From Candidatus Angelobacter sp. Gp1-AA117 (GTDB taxonomy: Bacteria; Acidobacteriota; Terriglobia; Terriglobales; Acidobacteriaceae), in NCBI GenBank assembly GCA_003223515.1, contig QHVI01000039.1, forward strand, positions 1 to 64,000: a stretch of DNA of 64,000 bases, in the 5' to 3' direction. The notes under the pieces are model-generated. The model saw nothing but the letters and a program-made list of their open reading frames with translations, made no database searches and was not told the DNA's origin. Positions 37,979 to 46,597 of the stretch are shown here, one piece after another (the first letter of the stretch is position 1; the number at the start of each line of letters is the position of its first letter). The position numbers and the translations under genes are program-made.

Positions 37979-38758
37979 GTGAGTTCCTCGCAGATTGTGC
38001 TTTTGTTTTCGGCGGCTGTGGCCGGCGGCGCCATCAACTCCGTTGCCGGTGGTGGAGGCTTCATTGCCTTTCCTGCCTTGCTATTCACCGGCATGCCGCC
38101 CGTGAATGCCAATGCTACCAACACCATTGCGCTCTGGCCGGGCACGCTGGCATCTACAGGAGCTTATCGCCGGGCGCTAAGCTGGAAGCTGCTCAGAAGC
38201 CTGTTACCGCTGATTGTCATTACCTTTCTGGGAAGTACCGCCGGCGCGTTCCTGCTCCTGCATACGCCGCAGACCACCTTCATGAAGATGGTTCCGTGGC
38301 TGCTTCTGGCGGCGACCATCTTGTTCAGCTTCGGCAGCCGCATGACCGCCTGGATACGCCAGCGCCACCCCATTCATGGCCCCGGACGCGCAACCGTCAT
38401 CAGCATTACCTTCCTGCAATTATGCGTGGCGATTTATATCGGCTACTTCGGCGCCGGGGTGGGCATCATTATGCTGGCCCTGCTGGCCATCATGGGATTG
38501 GAAGATATCCACGCCATGAACGGCATGAAGACCCTGCTGGCCACCTGCGGCAACGGGGTGGCGGTGGTCATGTTCATCTTTGCTCACGCCGTCTACTGGC
38601 CCCAGGCATTGCTCATGGTCTGTGGCGCGATTGTGGGTGGATACGGCGGGGCCTATTACGCCCAGAAGACCAATCCCAGGGTGGTGCGTTACATCATTCT
38701 GGCCATCGGCAGCAGCATGACCGCCTATTTCTTCTGGAAGGTGTATGTAGCCGGATAA
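37979..38758 (+). CDS. TSUP (TauE/SafE) family membrane transporter
   Basis: 259-residue integral membrane protein with about eight hydrophobic helices. The N-terminal signature is VLLFSAAVAGGAINSVAGGGG-F followed by NATNTIALWPG, and the second half repeats it with YIGYFGAGVGIIMLALL. This is the TauE/SafE sulfite or organosulfonate exporter family, and the ion moved here is unknown. GTG 37979 is the first in-frame start and is followed directly by the first helix. No ribosome-binding site is evident. Confidence 0.85.
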   Translation: MSSSQIVLLFSAAVAGGAINSVAGGGGFIAFPALLFTGMPPVNANATNTIALWPGTLASTGAYRRALSWKLLRSLLPLIVITFLGSTAGAFLLLHTPQTTFMKMVPWLLLAATILFSFGSRMTAWIRQRHPIHGPGRATVISITFLQLCVAIYIGYFGAGVGIIMLALLAIMGLEDIHAMNGMKTLLATCGNGVAVVMFIFAHAVYWPQALLMVCGAIVGGYGGAYYAQKTNPRVVRYIILAIGSSMTAYFFWKVYVAG

Positions 38759-38845
38759 GCCTTCGCTCCGCCAGAACATCAATCAGCGTTAATCGGCTTC
38801 ATCAACGCCCTCAAGGGTAAGGTTTTGAATTTCTTTGGCTTAAAG

Positions 38846-38875
38846 TTGACCCGCTCAGGCCCATCACGTTAAAAT
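38846..38875 (+). promoter_or_regulatory. Probable sigma-70-type promoter for rplU-rpmA
   Basis: TTGACC (38846-38851) and TAAAAT (38870-38875) are separated by 18 bp and match the housekeeping consensus closely. Transcription from here would give a leader of roughly 115-120 bases before the rplU ATG, long enough for autoregulation by L21, though no specific structure was identified. Confidence 0.5.
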
Positions 38876-38999
38876 TACAGGGTTTGCCAGTCGTTTCGGT
38901 TCCTGCCTGTAGAGCAAACCGTAGCAATCAGCAATCTTAAAATCCATACGTAAGCCCTTTGTTTTCCGATCAGTACGGCAGGGGCACTGGGAGAGAGAT

Positions 39000-39500
39000 A
39001 TGTACGCGGTGATTCGCGCCGGGGGAAAGCAGTATCGGGTTGCGCCCGGAGATGTAGTCAAGATTGAAAAACTGCCTGCCGGTCAGGGAGACGTCATTCA
39101 GTTCAACGATGTCCTGGCCGTATCCGCCGAGGATGGAAAGATCGGTCCCGGTAATGATGTGCAGGTAAGCGGCGAGGTCATGGAAAGCGGACGGGCAGAC
39201 AAGATCCTGGTCTTCCACTTCAAGCGCAAGAAGCAGTACAAGAAGATGTATGGGCATCGCCAGCCCTTCACGGCCGTGCGCATCACTGAGATCGCTTTTG
39301 ACGGCCAGAAATTTACCGCTCCAGAGCTGCCTAAGAAGCAGCCCAGGCACCCACCGCAGAAGACAGAAGCTGCGGAAGGCGCTCAGGAGCAGGCGAAGGC
39401 TCCGAAAAAGAGCACCGGCAAGAAGGCTGCACCCAAAAAAGCTGCGAAGCAGAAGCCCGCAGCCAAAAAGGGCAGCGGCGCAAAAGGCAAGAAGAAATAA
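39000..39500 (+). CDS. rplU: 50S ribosomal protein L21 with a long basic C-terminal tail
   Basis: 166 residues. The first 100 or so form a normal L21 (MYAVIRAGGKQYRVAPGD at the start, then VLVFHFKRKKQYKKMYGHRQPFTAVRI). Ordinary L21 stops near there at about 103 residues. Here about 60 more follow, rich in Lys, Ala and Pro (KKAAPKKAAKQKPAAKKG), resembling histone-like tails. GGAGAGAG just upstream is a usable ribosome-binding site. It is followed by rpmA, the standard pairing. Confidence 0.96.
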   Translation: MYAVIRAGGKQYRVAPGDVVKIEKLPAGQGDVIQFNDVLAVSAEDGKIGPGNDVQVSGEVMESGRADKILVFHFKRKKQYKKMYGHRQPFTAVRITEIAFDGQKFTAPELPKKQPRHPPQKTEAAEGAQEQAKAPKKSTGKKAAPKKAAKQKPAAKKGSGAKGKKK

Positions 39501-39511
39501 GTTTGAACGTG

Positions 39512-39581
39512 GCACAGCCGCCGGGGCCCCCGACGCGCGCGGATTTTGCGCGTGGCGGGGTGGAGGCACCCTCGGCTGTGC
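39512..39581. repeat. Compound palindrome between rplU and rpmA
   Basis: Outer 9-bp arms gcacagccg (39512-39520) and cggctgtgc (39573-39581) enclose an inner imperfect hairpin of ccccg-acgcgc against gcgcgt-gg-cgggg. The outer arms resemble the palindrome in the dispersed repeat at 32261-32280. Being inside the rplU-rpmA transcript, it could modulate mRNA stability or the relative expression of L27. Confidence 0.55.
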
Positions 39582-39618
39582 GGATTACCAGGAATTTTGT
39601 AACAGTTAAGGATTTGTC

Positions 39619-39891
39619 ATGGCACATAAAAAAGGTTTAGGAAGTTCAAGAAACGGACGCGACTCCAATGCGCAGCGGCTGGGCGTAAAAGCCTTCGGCG
39701 GACAACTTGTTCCCGGCGGCACCATCATCGTGCGCCAGCGCGGCACCCGCATTAAGCCGGGCATCAATGTAGGACGCGGCAAAGACGACACTCTCTTCGC
39801 CAAGGTCACTGGCGTGATTCAGTTTGTGGATAAAGGCGCCGGCGGCCGCTTCGTCAACGTGGAGCCGCCAGAAGAGACTGCTAAAGCTTAA
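39619..39891 (+). CDS. rpmA: 50S ribosomal protein L27
   Basis: 90-residue ribosomal protein located at the peptidyl-transferase centre. The sequence [20 protein letters not shown] at the start is canonical, and no N-terminal cleavable extension of the Firmicutes type is present. [18 protein letters not shown] and [14 protein letters not shown] follow as expected. AAGGA lies about nine bases upstream of the ATG. It is cotranscribed with rplU and followed by a terminator-like hairpin. Confidence 0.97.
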   Translation: MAHKKGLGSSRNGRDSNAQRLGVKAFGGQLVPGGTIIVRQRGTRIKPGINVGRGKDDTLFAKVTGVIQFVDKGAGGRFVNVEPPEETAKA

Positions 39892-39914
39892 TTCTCGAAT
39901 CAAAAGATCCATGC

Positions 39915-39939
39915 GCCCCGTCTTCATGGCGGGGCTTTT
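39915..39939 (+). terminator. Rho-independent terminator after rpmA
   Basis: A 6-bp GC-only stem gccccg/cggggc with a 9-nt loop is followed by tttt and a T-rich stretch, 24 bases after the rpmA stop. It should end the rplU-rpmA transcript. Confidence 0.65.
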
Positions 39940-39973
39940 CATTCTTTACAATAGATGAGAAGAAGGAGAACTT

Positions 39974-40438
39974 ATGCCTCCAGCAGCAAAACCCGTTCCC
40001 GAAGGCTACCACGCAATAACACCCTACCTGGTCGTGAAGAATGGCGTCCAGGCGATTGATTTCTACAAGAAGATTTTCGACGCCACCGAAGTCATGCGCA
40101 TGCCCATGCCCGATGGACGCATCGGCCATGCCGAACTGAAGATCGGTGACTCGTACATCATGCTGGCCGATGAGTTCCCGGAGCGCGGCCACGTAGGCCC
40201 GCAGACACTCGGCAACAGCACAGTCGGTATTCTCGTCTATGTAGACGATTGTGATGCGACTTACAAGAAGAGCATTGATGCCGGAGCAACCGTGCTGCAG
40301 CCGATTCAGGACCAGTTTTACGGTGACCGCAGCGGAACCGTCCAGGATCCCTTCGGTCATCACTGGACCATTGCCACGCACAAAGAAGATGTAACACCGG
40401 AAGAGATGAAGAAACGCATGGCGGCAATGAAAGGCTAG
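39974..40438 (+). CDS. VOC-family (glyoxalase/PhnB-like) protein
   Basis: 154 residues of the vicinal-oxygen-chelate superfamily. ITPYLVVKNGVQAIDFYKKIF starts the first beta-alpha-beta-beta-beta module. GRIGHAELKIGDSYIMLAD and YVDDCDATYKKSIDAGATVL, then DPFGHHWTIAT, give the usual pattern. PhnB-like members of this group are often without known enzyme activity. GAGAAGGAGA lies about seven bases before the ATG, a strong ribosome-binding site. Metal ligands are not clearly complete, so catalysis is uncertain. Confidence 0.85.
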   Translation: MPPAAKPVPEGYHAITPYLVVKNGVQAIDFYKKIFDATEVMRMPMPDGRIGHAELKIGDSYIMLADEFPERGHVGPQTLGNSTVGILVYVDDCDATYKKSIDAGATVLQPIQDQFYGDRSGTVQDPFGHHWTIATHKEDVTPEEMKKRMAAMKG

Positions 40439-40458
40439 CAAGTGCTTTTGTCACGAAG

Positions 40459-40530
40459 ATCTTTATGGAGCGCAGCCGCCCTCGGCTGCGGGGATAAGTC
40501 TTTCGTGAGTTGAGAAGAATTGACGAATAG
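40459..40530. repeat. Dispersed ~70-bp repeat, intact copy B
   Basis: Near-identical to 32249-32320 over about 70 bases, with the same central palindrome cgcagccgccctcggctgcg (40471-40490) and the same ttcgtgagt downstream. It sits between the VOC-family gene and obgE. A period-9 tract of gcagag type follows directly (about 40531-40562). Confidence 0.75.
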
Positions 40531-40607
40531 CAGCGTAGAGATCGCAGAGTCTGCAGAGGGTCCTCCAGATTTTTTCTGCGTCCTCTCCGGTAAAAGATTG
40601 AATGTAA

Positions 40608-41747
40608 ATGTTCATTGACGAAGCAATCATTCGGGTAAAGGCCGGCAATGGCGGCAATGGCTGCATGGCCTTCCGCAGGGAGAAGTTTGTCCCGCGCGGC
40701 GGGCCTTCAGGCGGCGATGGCGGACACGGCGGCGACATCATCATGGAATCAAGCGAGCGCCATAATACGCTGGTGCACTTCCGCTTCAACCCTGAATACA
40801 CAGGCGAGCGCGGACGCCATGGCGAGGGCTCAAACTGTACTGGCCGCGATGGCGAGAGCATCGTGCTGAAAGTCCCGGTGGGAACCATCCTCTATGACAA
40901 GGAAACCGGGGAAAAGATCCACGACTTCTCTCATCCTGATGAACGCATCGTGGTGGCCCACGGCGGACGCGGAGGACGCGGCAACCAGCACTTCGCCACC
41001 AGCACGCACCAGGCCCCGCGTGAGCACGAGCCCGGCAAGCCCGGAGAAGAAAAAGTTTTGCGCTTGGAGTTGAAGCTGCTGGCTGATGTGGGCCTGGTGG
41101 GATATCCGAATGTGGGCAAGTCAACGCTGATCTCCCGCATCTCGGCGGCACGTCCCAAGATCGCCGATTATCCCTTCACTACCCTTCAACCGAATCTGGG
41201 TGTGGTAACCATTGGTGAGATGCCTCATGAAGAAAGCTTTGTGGTGGCAGATATTCCCGGACTGATTGCAGGCGCGCATACCGGCACCGGCCTGGGCATT
41301 CAGTTTCTGCGGCACATCGAGCGCACGCGCCTGCTCGCGCACGTAATCGATATTTCTGACGCCAGCGGACGTCCTGATCCCGTCAAAGACTTCCAGGTGA
41401 TCATGGAAGAACTGGCCAGCTTCGGGGCCGGTCTGGAAAAGAAGCCGATGATCCTGGTGGCTTCCAAGATGGATGTCGTCAATCCTGAGAAACTGGCCGT
41501 ATTCAAGAAGCTTTCCAAAAAGCTGAAGCTCGATCTGTACGAGATTTCTGCAGTCACCGGCAAGGGCATACCGGAACTGAAGTACGGAATGGGCAAGCGC
41601 GTGGCGGAAATTCGCGCCGGCACTTACGTGCAGGAGAAGCCCAAAGCCCGCAGGAAATCGGGCACAGACCGTAAAACCAAAAAGAAAGCGCAGAGCGTCC
41701 GCCGTATTCCCAAGCGCGCAGCGTTCAAGAAGAGAAAGAGCAGATGA
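40608..41747 (+). CDS. obgE: Obg-family GTPase
   Basis: 379-residue ribosome-associated GTPase involved in 50S assembly and stress control. The glycine-rich Obg fold occupies residues 1-158 ([20 protein letters not shown], then [12 protein letters not shown]). The G domain follows: G1 [12 protein letters not shown]2/G3 [11 protein letters not shown] and [11 protein letters not shown]4 SKMD, G5 SAVTGKG. The usual C-terminal OCT domain is replaced by about 40 residues rich in Lys and Arg. The gene overlaps nadD by 4 bp (ATGA), forming the run obgE-nadD-rsfS. Confidence 0.96.
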   Translation: MFIDEAIIRVKAGNGGNGCMAFRREKFVPRGGPSGGDGGHGGDIIMESSERHNTLVHFRFNPEYTGERGRHGEGSNCTGRDGESIVLKVPVGTILYDKETGEKIHDFSHPDERIVVAHGGRGGRGNQHFATSTHQAPREHEPGKPGEEKVLRLELKLLADVGLVGYPNVGKSTLISRISAARPKIADYPFTTLQPNLGVVTIGEMPHEESFVVADIPGLIAGAHTGTGLGIQFLRHIERTRLLAHVIDISDASGRPDPVKDFQVIMEELASFGAGLEKKPMILVASKMDVVNPEKLAVFKKLSKKLKLDLYEISAVTGKGIPELKYGMGKRVAEIRAGTYVQEKPKARRKSGTDRKTKKKAQSVRRIPKRAAFKKRKSR

Positions 41748-42496
41748 AGCTGGCCCTGTTTGGCGGCACCTTTGATCCTGTACATCGCGGACACCTGGCC
41801 ATCGCCCAGGCCGCTGCGGATAAGTTCGGGCTCCACCAGGTCTACTTTGTTCCTGCTGATCTGCCCCCGCATAAGCTCACACGCCAGCTCACAGGCTTTC
41901 ATCATCGCTTTGCCATGCTGGCTCTGGCTACCGCCGATGACCAGCGCTTCGTGCCTTCCCTGCTGGATTCCAGCACCGGCCAGCCGAATTATTCGATCCA
42001 CACCGTGCGGCGGCTCAAAGACAAGCTGAAAAAATCAGACCAGCTGTACTTCCTGATCGGCATTGACGCGTTCATGGAGATAAGCACCTGGTACCATCCA
42101 GTGGAACTGCTGGCCGAATGCGATTTCATCGTGGTCAGCCGCCCCGGTCATTCGCTGGGCGATGTCGGTGAAGCCCTGCCCGAGGCCTTGCGTCCTGCAC
42201 CCGCAGTATTGCAGGCCTTGCGCAAGCAGCAGGCCACCGGCGCCATTGCCTTGCCCTCAACTACCATCCATCTGCTCAGTGGTGTGAATGAGCGGGTCTC
42301 TTCCACGCAGATTCGTGCAGCAGCCGGCAAATCAGTGAAGCAGCTCAGCCGCTTTGTTCCTGAGATGGTCGCTGAATACATCAGGAAAGAGCATCTATAT
42401 ATAAACAAGCCCGCACAGGGTGAAAAAGAGGGCGTTGAGAGCCACAAAGTGCTATCTTTTCGAGGAGCAACCCACAGGAGCAAGACACACGGATGA
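41744..42496 (+). CDS. nadD: Nicotinate-nucleotide adenylyltransferase
   Basis: 250-residue enzyme of NAD biosynthesis that adenylates nicotinate mononucleotide. Motifs are [20 protein letters not shown] (the GxFxPxHxGH nucleotide site), [10 protein letters not shown] and the C-terminal [15 protein letters not shown] (the SxTxxR site). A tail of about 30 residues beyond the normal end (after YIRKEHLYI) is polar and probably unstructured. Both ends overlap neighbours by 4 bp, so translation is coupled with obgE and rsfS. Confidence 0.95.
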   Translation: MKLALFGGTFDPVHRGHLAIAQAAADKFGLHQVYFVPADLPPHKLTRQLTGFHHRFAMLALATADDQRFVPSLLDSSTGQPNYSIHTVRRLKDKLKKSDQLYFLIGIDAFMEISTWYHPVELLAECDFIVVSRPGHSLGDVGEALPEALRPAPAVLQALRKQQATGAIALPSTTIHLLSGVNERVSSTQIRAAAGKSVKQLSRFVPEMVAEYIRKEHLYINKPAQGEKEGVESHKVLSFRGATHRSKTHG

Positions 42497-42987
42497 GTAT
42501 TGCGATCAGACAACAGGTAATCCTTGCGGTCAAGGCTGTTGAGAATAAAAAGGGGGAAGACCTGACCATCCTGGAGATGGACAGGAACTCCGGAGCATTT
42601 ACCGATTACTTCATTGTCTGCACAGGCACGAACCCGCGCCAGATTCAGGCTATTTCTGACGAAGTCCAAAGGCTGCTCAAAGAAACTGGTTCCCTGCCCA
42701 ACAGTATTGAAGGCTACAACCAGGCTGAATGGGTGCTGCTCGATTATGTGGACTTCGTCGTGCACATTTTTTCTGAACGCGCCCGCAAGTTCTATGACCT
42801 GGAGCGCCTCTGGAAGTCTGCCAGCCGCCTGACCTCCGCCGATCTGGCCAGGAAGCCTGCCAAGCCCGCAGCCAAAAAAGCCAGGAAGAAAGCTGCACCA
42901 GCGCGGGCCACGAAGACCAAAAGTACATCCACGCGCGCTACTCGAACCAAGACCACCCCCAAAAAACGCACGCGAAAAGTATCGTAG
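42493..42987 (+). CDS. rsfS: Ribosomal silencing factor with a basic C-terminal tail
   Basis: 164 residues. The first 115 form RsfS (Iojap/DUF143), which binds L14 and blocks subunit joining in starvation: AVENKKGEDLTILEMD, DYFIVCTGTNPRQIQAISDEV and EWVLLDYVDFVVHIFSERARKFYDLERLW. About 45 residues of Lys, Ala, Thr and Arg follow (KPAAKKARKKAAPARATKTK and more), not usual in the family. The ATG overlaps the nadD stop. Confidence 0.95.
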   Translation: MSIAIRQQVILAVKAVENKKGEDLTILEMDRNSGAFTDYFIVCTGTNPRQIQAISDEVQRLLKETGSLPNSIEGYNQAEWVLLDYVDFVVHIFSERARKFYDLERLWKSASRLTSADLARKPAKPAAKKARKKAAPARATKTKSTSTRATRTKTTPKKRTRKVS

Positions 42988-43111
42988 CGAAAACTCAACA
43001 ATGCTACCTTGGCGCCTTGCGGTAAATCTCTGGAAGGATGTTCAAGGCTGGGTGCTTCTCATCATTTAGAATTCCCTGTCACAACAGAATCTCCTTATTG
43101 GACGCATTGAC

Positions 43112-43555
43112 GTGAAACTCCAGATTGCCTGGATTGGTAAAACCAAAGAACCGGCCATTCAGGCGCTTTCAGCGGAATACCTGAAGCGCATCTCGCGCTA
43201 CGTGCAGACCGATTCGCATGAACTGGCCGCCGAACCAGCTCTTCTGAAACTTGCCGACCGGGCTTCTGGCCGCACCGCCCCGGTCCTCATTTTGCTCGAT
43301 GCTCGCGGCCGCCAGTTCACTTCAGAAGAGTTTGCGGAGTTGCTGCGCGATCAGCAGGACCGCGGCACGCAGAACCTGCTGTTCGGCATTGGCCCTGCTG
43401 ATGGTTTCAGCGACCAGGCCCGCTCCGCTGCCGACCTGATTCTTTCCTTCGGCAAGATGACTCTGGCCCACGAGTTGGCCCGCGTGGTTTTGCTGGAACA
43501 GATCTACCGGGCATTTACAATCTTGAAAGGCCACCCGTACCACACAGGACACTGA
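43112..43555 (+). CDS. rlmH: 23S rRNA pseudouridine-1915 N3-methyltransferase
   Basis: 147-residue SPOUT-class methyltransferase acting on helix 69 of 23S rRNA in assembled ribosomes. The start KLQIAWIGKTKEPAIQALSAEYLKRI and the knotted C-terminus (LLFGIGPADGFSDQAR, then LSFGKMTLAHELARVVLLEQ-IYRAFTILKGHPYH) are characteristic. The GTG start at 43112 has no strong ribosome-binding site. It follows rsfS after a 124-bp gap, a common order in bacteria. Confidence 0.95.
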   Translation: MKLQIAWIGKTKEPAIQALSAEYLKRISRYVQTDSHELAAEPALLKLADRASGRTAPVLILLDARGRQFTSEEFAELLRDQQDRGTQNLLFGIGPADGFSDQARSAADLILSFGKMTLAHELARVVLLEQIYRAFTILKGHPYHTGH

Positions 43556-43559
43556 GGGG

Positions 43560-43687
43560 AATTGGTAAATGGGTAATTTGGTAATTGCATAAATGAAGCA
43601 GATTTGGAATTGGTAAGTGTAATCTGAATCGCAGAGTATTGAGGCAAAAGCCAAAGCTAAGAGCCATTTGCTAGCTGCTAATTGCTA
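43560..43687. repeat. TTACCCA-type and CTAGCTG-type tandem repeats
   Basis: Directly after rlmH, units of ggtaaatg, ggtaattt, ggtaattg (about 43564-43591) show period 8. Just before the next gene a 7-nt period ctagctg, ctaattg, ctatgac (43669-43689) runs into the start codon. The second type also occurs at 2650-2685. Confidence 0.5.
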
Positions 43688-44223
43688 TGACAGACATTCA
43701 TCGCGGACTTATCATCGTGAATACCGGCCCCGGCAAGGGCAAGACCACCGCCGCCATGGGCACGGCTCTGCGCGCTGTGGGCAACGGCATGAAGGTGCTC
43801 ATGCTGCAGTTCCTGAAAGGTTCATGGCATTATGGTGAACTCGATGCCGTGAAAGCTTTCGGTGATAAGTTCATCATGAAGCAGATGGGGCGCGGCTTTG
43901 TGAAAGTCGGCGGGGCCGAGACCGATCCCGAAGACATCCGCATGGTGGAAGAAGCCTGGGAAGAGGCGCGGCAGGCCATCAACTCCGGCCAGTGGGATCT
44001 GGTGATCCTGGACGAGATCAATTACGCCATCAGTTACGGCATGATTGATCCCGGCAAGGTGGTTGAGGCTTTGAAGCAGAAGCCGGAGCAGGTACACGTA
44101 ATCTTGACGGGCCGCAATGCTCATCCGACAATTGTTGAGTTGGCCGATACCGTGACCGAAATGAAGCAGGTCAAACACGCTTACGAAAAAGGCGTAATGG
44201 CCCAACGCGGAATCGAGTATTGA
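43687..44223 (+). CDS. cobO: Cob(I)yrinic acid a,c-diamide / corrinoid adenosyltransferase
   Basis: 178-residue CobA/CobO/BtuR-type enzyme that adenosylates cobalamin or its precursors using ATP. The P-loop NTGPGKGKTTAAMGTALRAVG near residue 12 is typical. VLMLQFLKGSWHYGE, LVILDEINYAISYGMI and VILTGRNAHPTIVELADTVTEM follow the family pattern. The length is somewhat shorter than the E. coli enzyme, which has an additional N-terminal helix. No other cobalamin genes are in the window. Confidence 0.92.
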   Translation: MTDIHRGLIIVNTGPGKGKTTAAMGTALRAVGNGMKVLMLQFLKGSWHYGELDAVKAFGDKFIMKQMGRGFVKVGGAETDPEDIRMVEEAWEEARQAINSGQWDLVILDEINYAISYGMIDPGKVVEALKQKPEQVHVILTGRNAHPTIVELADTVTEMKQVKHAYEKGVMAQRGIEY

Positions 44224-44350
44224 ATTGGAAAATGAGTAATGAAGAATGGGTAAATGGGTAATTAGCAAATGAGTAAATATAGAATCTATTTCACGCAGAT
44301 TTTCATTTACCCAATTACCCAATTACCCAATTACCAGATTACCCACTTAC
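44224..44350. repeat. Large inverted pair of TTACCCA/TGGGTAA tandem-repeat tracts before accD
   Basis: A tract with atgggtaa, atgggtaa units (about 44230-44275) is followed by 44305-44350 with acccaatt repeated three times exactly and further degenerate copies, period 8. The two halves are complementary and could fold into a long imperfect hairpin. This is the longest and most regular member of the family in the window, lying 40 bases before the accD start. Confidence 0.65.
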
Positions 44351-44389
44351 CAAATCCTGATTGCTCAGTGCTAAACGAGGGTCTCTACC

Positions 44390-45241
44390 TTGGCTTGGTT
44401 TAAACGCGAATCCACCGAAATCCAATCATCCGACGAGAAACGTGTGCGTACAGAAGGTTTGTGGGTCAAGTGTGAGGGTTGCCGCCAGATCATCTGGAAG
44501 AAAGAGTTGGAAGAGAACCTGAATGTCTGTCCCAAGTGCGATTACCATTTCCGCATCGATGCCTTCACCCGCCTCTCTCTCTTGTTGGACGACGCCGCTT
44601 TCTCGGTTGAAGATGAGAAACTCTCTTCCACCGATCCCTTGAACTTCTTTGACACTCGCACTTATAAGGCGCGCCTGCAGAAAAGCCAGAATGATACCGG
44701 CCTGAAAGATGCCGTCGTAAATGCCGAAGGAAAGATCAACGGCCGCCCGGTGATCGTGAGTGCCATGGAATACTCCTTCATCGGCGGCAGCATGGGCGCG
44801 GTGGTCGGAGAAAAAATCACCCGCGCCATCGAACGAGCCGCCGCTCAGCGTAAACCCATCATCGTAGTTTCTGCCTCCGGTGGCGCCCGCATGATGGAAG
44901 GTGTGGTCAGCCTGATGCAGATGGCAAAGATTTCTGCCGCACTCGCCAGGTTGGATAATGCGCGTGTTCCCTACATTTCCCTGCTCACCGATCCCACCAC
45001 CGGCGGCGTGACTGCTTCTTATGCCATGCTGGGCGATCTCAACATCGCCGAACCCGGCGCGCTCATTGCTTTTGCCGGTCCGCGAGTCATTGAGCAGACC
45101 ATTCGCCAGAAGCTCCCGGAAGGCTTTCAGCGCAGCGCTTTTCTGCTGGAACACGGAATGCTGGACGCGGTTGTGCACCGCAGAGATTCAAAAAACTACA
45201 TCGCCCGCGCGCTGGACTTCATGGCGCCCAGAGCCGCCTGA
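44390..45241 (+). CDS. accD: Acetyl-CoA carboxylase carboxyltransferase subunit beta
   Basis: 283-residue subunit that transfers the carboxyl group from biotin to acetyl-CoA in fatty-acid synthesis. The four-cysteine zinc ribbon is seen early (VKCEGCRQIIWKKELEEN then VCPKCDYHF), followed by the crotonase-like core with IGGSMGAVVGEKITRA, VVSASGGARMMEGVVSLMQM and TGGVTASYAMLGDLNIAEP. TTG 44390 is used because GAGGG lies about eight bases upstream and the protein begins MAWFKR as in homologues. folC follows after one base. Confidence 0.96.
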   Translation: MAWFKRESTEIQSSDEKRVRTEGLWVKCEGCRQIIWKKELEENLNVCPKCDYHFRIDAFTRLSLLLDDAAFSVEDEKLSSTDPLNFFDTRTYKARLQKSQNDTGLKDAVVNAEGKINGRPVIVSAMEYSFIGGSMGAVVGEKITRAIERAAAQRKPIIVVSASGGARMMEGVVSLMQMAKISAALARLDNARVPYISLLTDPTTGGVTASYAMLGDLNIAEPGALIAFAGPRVIEQTIRQKLPEGFQRSAFLLEHGMLDAVVHRRDSKNYIARALDFMAPRAA

Positions 45242-45242
45242 T

Positions 45243-46583
45243 ATGGCCGGCAGCTATGAAGATGCAGTTTCCGAACTTCTAGCAAATGGCCCGGAGTTAG
45301 CAGTCTTCCTGCGTTTTAATCTTGATTCCATCACCAGGCTTGCTGCCGCTTTAGGAAATCCGGAAAGGCGGCTCCTAGCCGTATTAATTGCCGGAACCAA
45401 TGGCAAAGGCTCAACGGCCGCCACATTAGCCGGCATTGTACAGGCCGCCGGGTACCGCACTGGCTTGTACACTTCGCCTCACTTGCTCCAGATCAACGAG
45501 CGTATCCAGATCAATCAAGAGCCGATCAGTAATGCGGAGTTTGCTGAAATTTATGATCGCGTACAAAGCGCGTCCCTGCAGCTCATTCAGAGGGGCACTC
45601 TGTCTTCTCATCCCAGCTTTTTCGAGATGCTCACGGCCATGATGTTTGAGTATTTTGCCAGCGCCGGTGTTGAGCTGGCCATCGTTGAAGCAGGCATGGG
45701 CGGAACCGATGATGCCACCAACATTGTCGACCCTATCCTCTCCATCATCACCGACGTTGATTTCGACCACGAAGATTATTTAGGCAAGACGTTGCGGGAA
45801 ATTGCTGCGAAGAAAAGCGGCATCATCAGGAGTAATGCTCCCGTGGTGCTCCTGCCGCAGCATCCGGAAGTGAATGACACACTAGGAAATGCGATTCTGG
45901 AGAAAAACGCTCGCCCGGTAAGCGCGACGAAACATATGCCGCCTTTAACTCCCGGAAGCCATAATTACTTTGCTCATAAGGCCAATCAAGTTCCACGCGC
46001 TGTTTTCCCGCTGCTGTTCATGGGAAAAGAAATCTTGGTGAACTCGCCGCTGGTTGGCCGGCATCAACTTCGGAACATCGCACTGGCAATCACTGCAGCC
46101 GAGCAACTCAATTCCTGCGGCTACAAAATATTGCCCACGCATGTGGAAGAAGGAACACAAAACACCAAATGGCCGGCACGGTTTCAAGTTTTTCTTTCAG
46201 GTGCAGACTTTCCTGAAGCCGTATTGGACGTAGCTCATAATCCTGCCGGCGCATGGGCGTTGCGTTCTACCCTTTCCGCTCTTTACGCAGATCGGCTACT
46301 CACTCTTATCTTCGGCTGCATGCGCGACAAGCACGTGAAAGAGATCATCCAGATTCTTTTCCCTTGTGCAGAACGCGTAATCGTGACCCGTGCGGACCAT
46401 CCCCGCGCTATGCCTGCCAGAGACATAGCGTTGGCAGCAGAAGACATGGGGGTTATGACGACGACTGCTGAAACTGTTCGCGAGGCCGTCAAGTTGGCAC
46501 GCAGCATGCCCATCCCCGGAGAAGTGTTGGTAATTACAGGCTCTTTTCCAATAGTAAAGGACGGACTCGAATTGCTGAGATGA
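45243..46583 (+). CDS. folC: Dihydrofolate synthase / folylpolyglutamate synthase
   Basis: 446-residue Mur-ligase superfamily enzyme that adds glutamate to dihydropteroate and folates. Visible motifs are GTNGKGSTAATLAGIVQ (P-loop), YTSPHLLQINERIQIN, VEAGMGGTDDATNIVDP, FDHEDYLGKTLREIAAKKSGI and VLDVAHNPAGAWALRS. The ATG is two bases after the accD TGA, so the two are translationally linked, as in many bacteria. It is the canonical member among three FolC-like genes in the next 5 kb. Confidence 0.93.
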   Translation: MAGSYEDAVSELLANGPELAVFLRFNLDSITRLAAALGNPERRLLAVLIAGTNGKGSTAATLAGIVQAAGYRTGLYTSPHLLQINERIQINQEPISNAEFAEIYDRVQSASLQLIQRGTLSSHPSFFEMLTAMMFEYFASAGVELAIVEAGMGGTDDATNIVDPILSIITDVDFDHEDYLGKTLREIAAKKSGIIRSNAPVVLLPQHPEVNDTLGNAILEKNARPVSATKHMPPLTPGSHNYFAHKANQVPRAVFPLLFMGKEILVNSPLVGRHQLRNIALAITAAEQLNSCGYKILPTHVEEGTQNTKWPARFQVFLSGADFPEAVLDVAHNPAGAWALRSTLSALYADRLLTLIFGCMRDKHVKEIIQILFPCAERVIVTRADHPRAMPARDIALAAEDMGVMTTTAETVREAVKLARSMPIPGEVLVITGSFPIVKDGLELLR

Positions 46584-46597
46584 GACGCCCAACAGGG

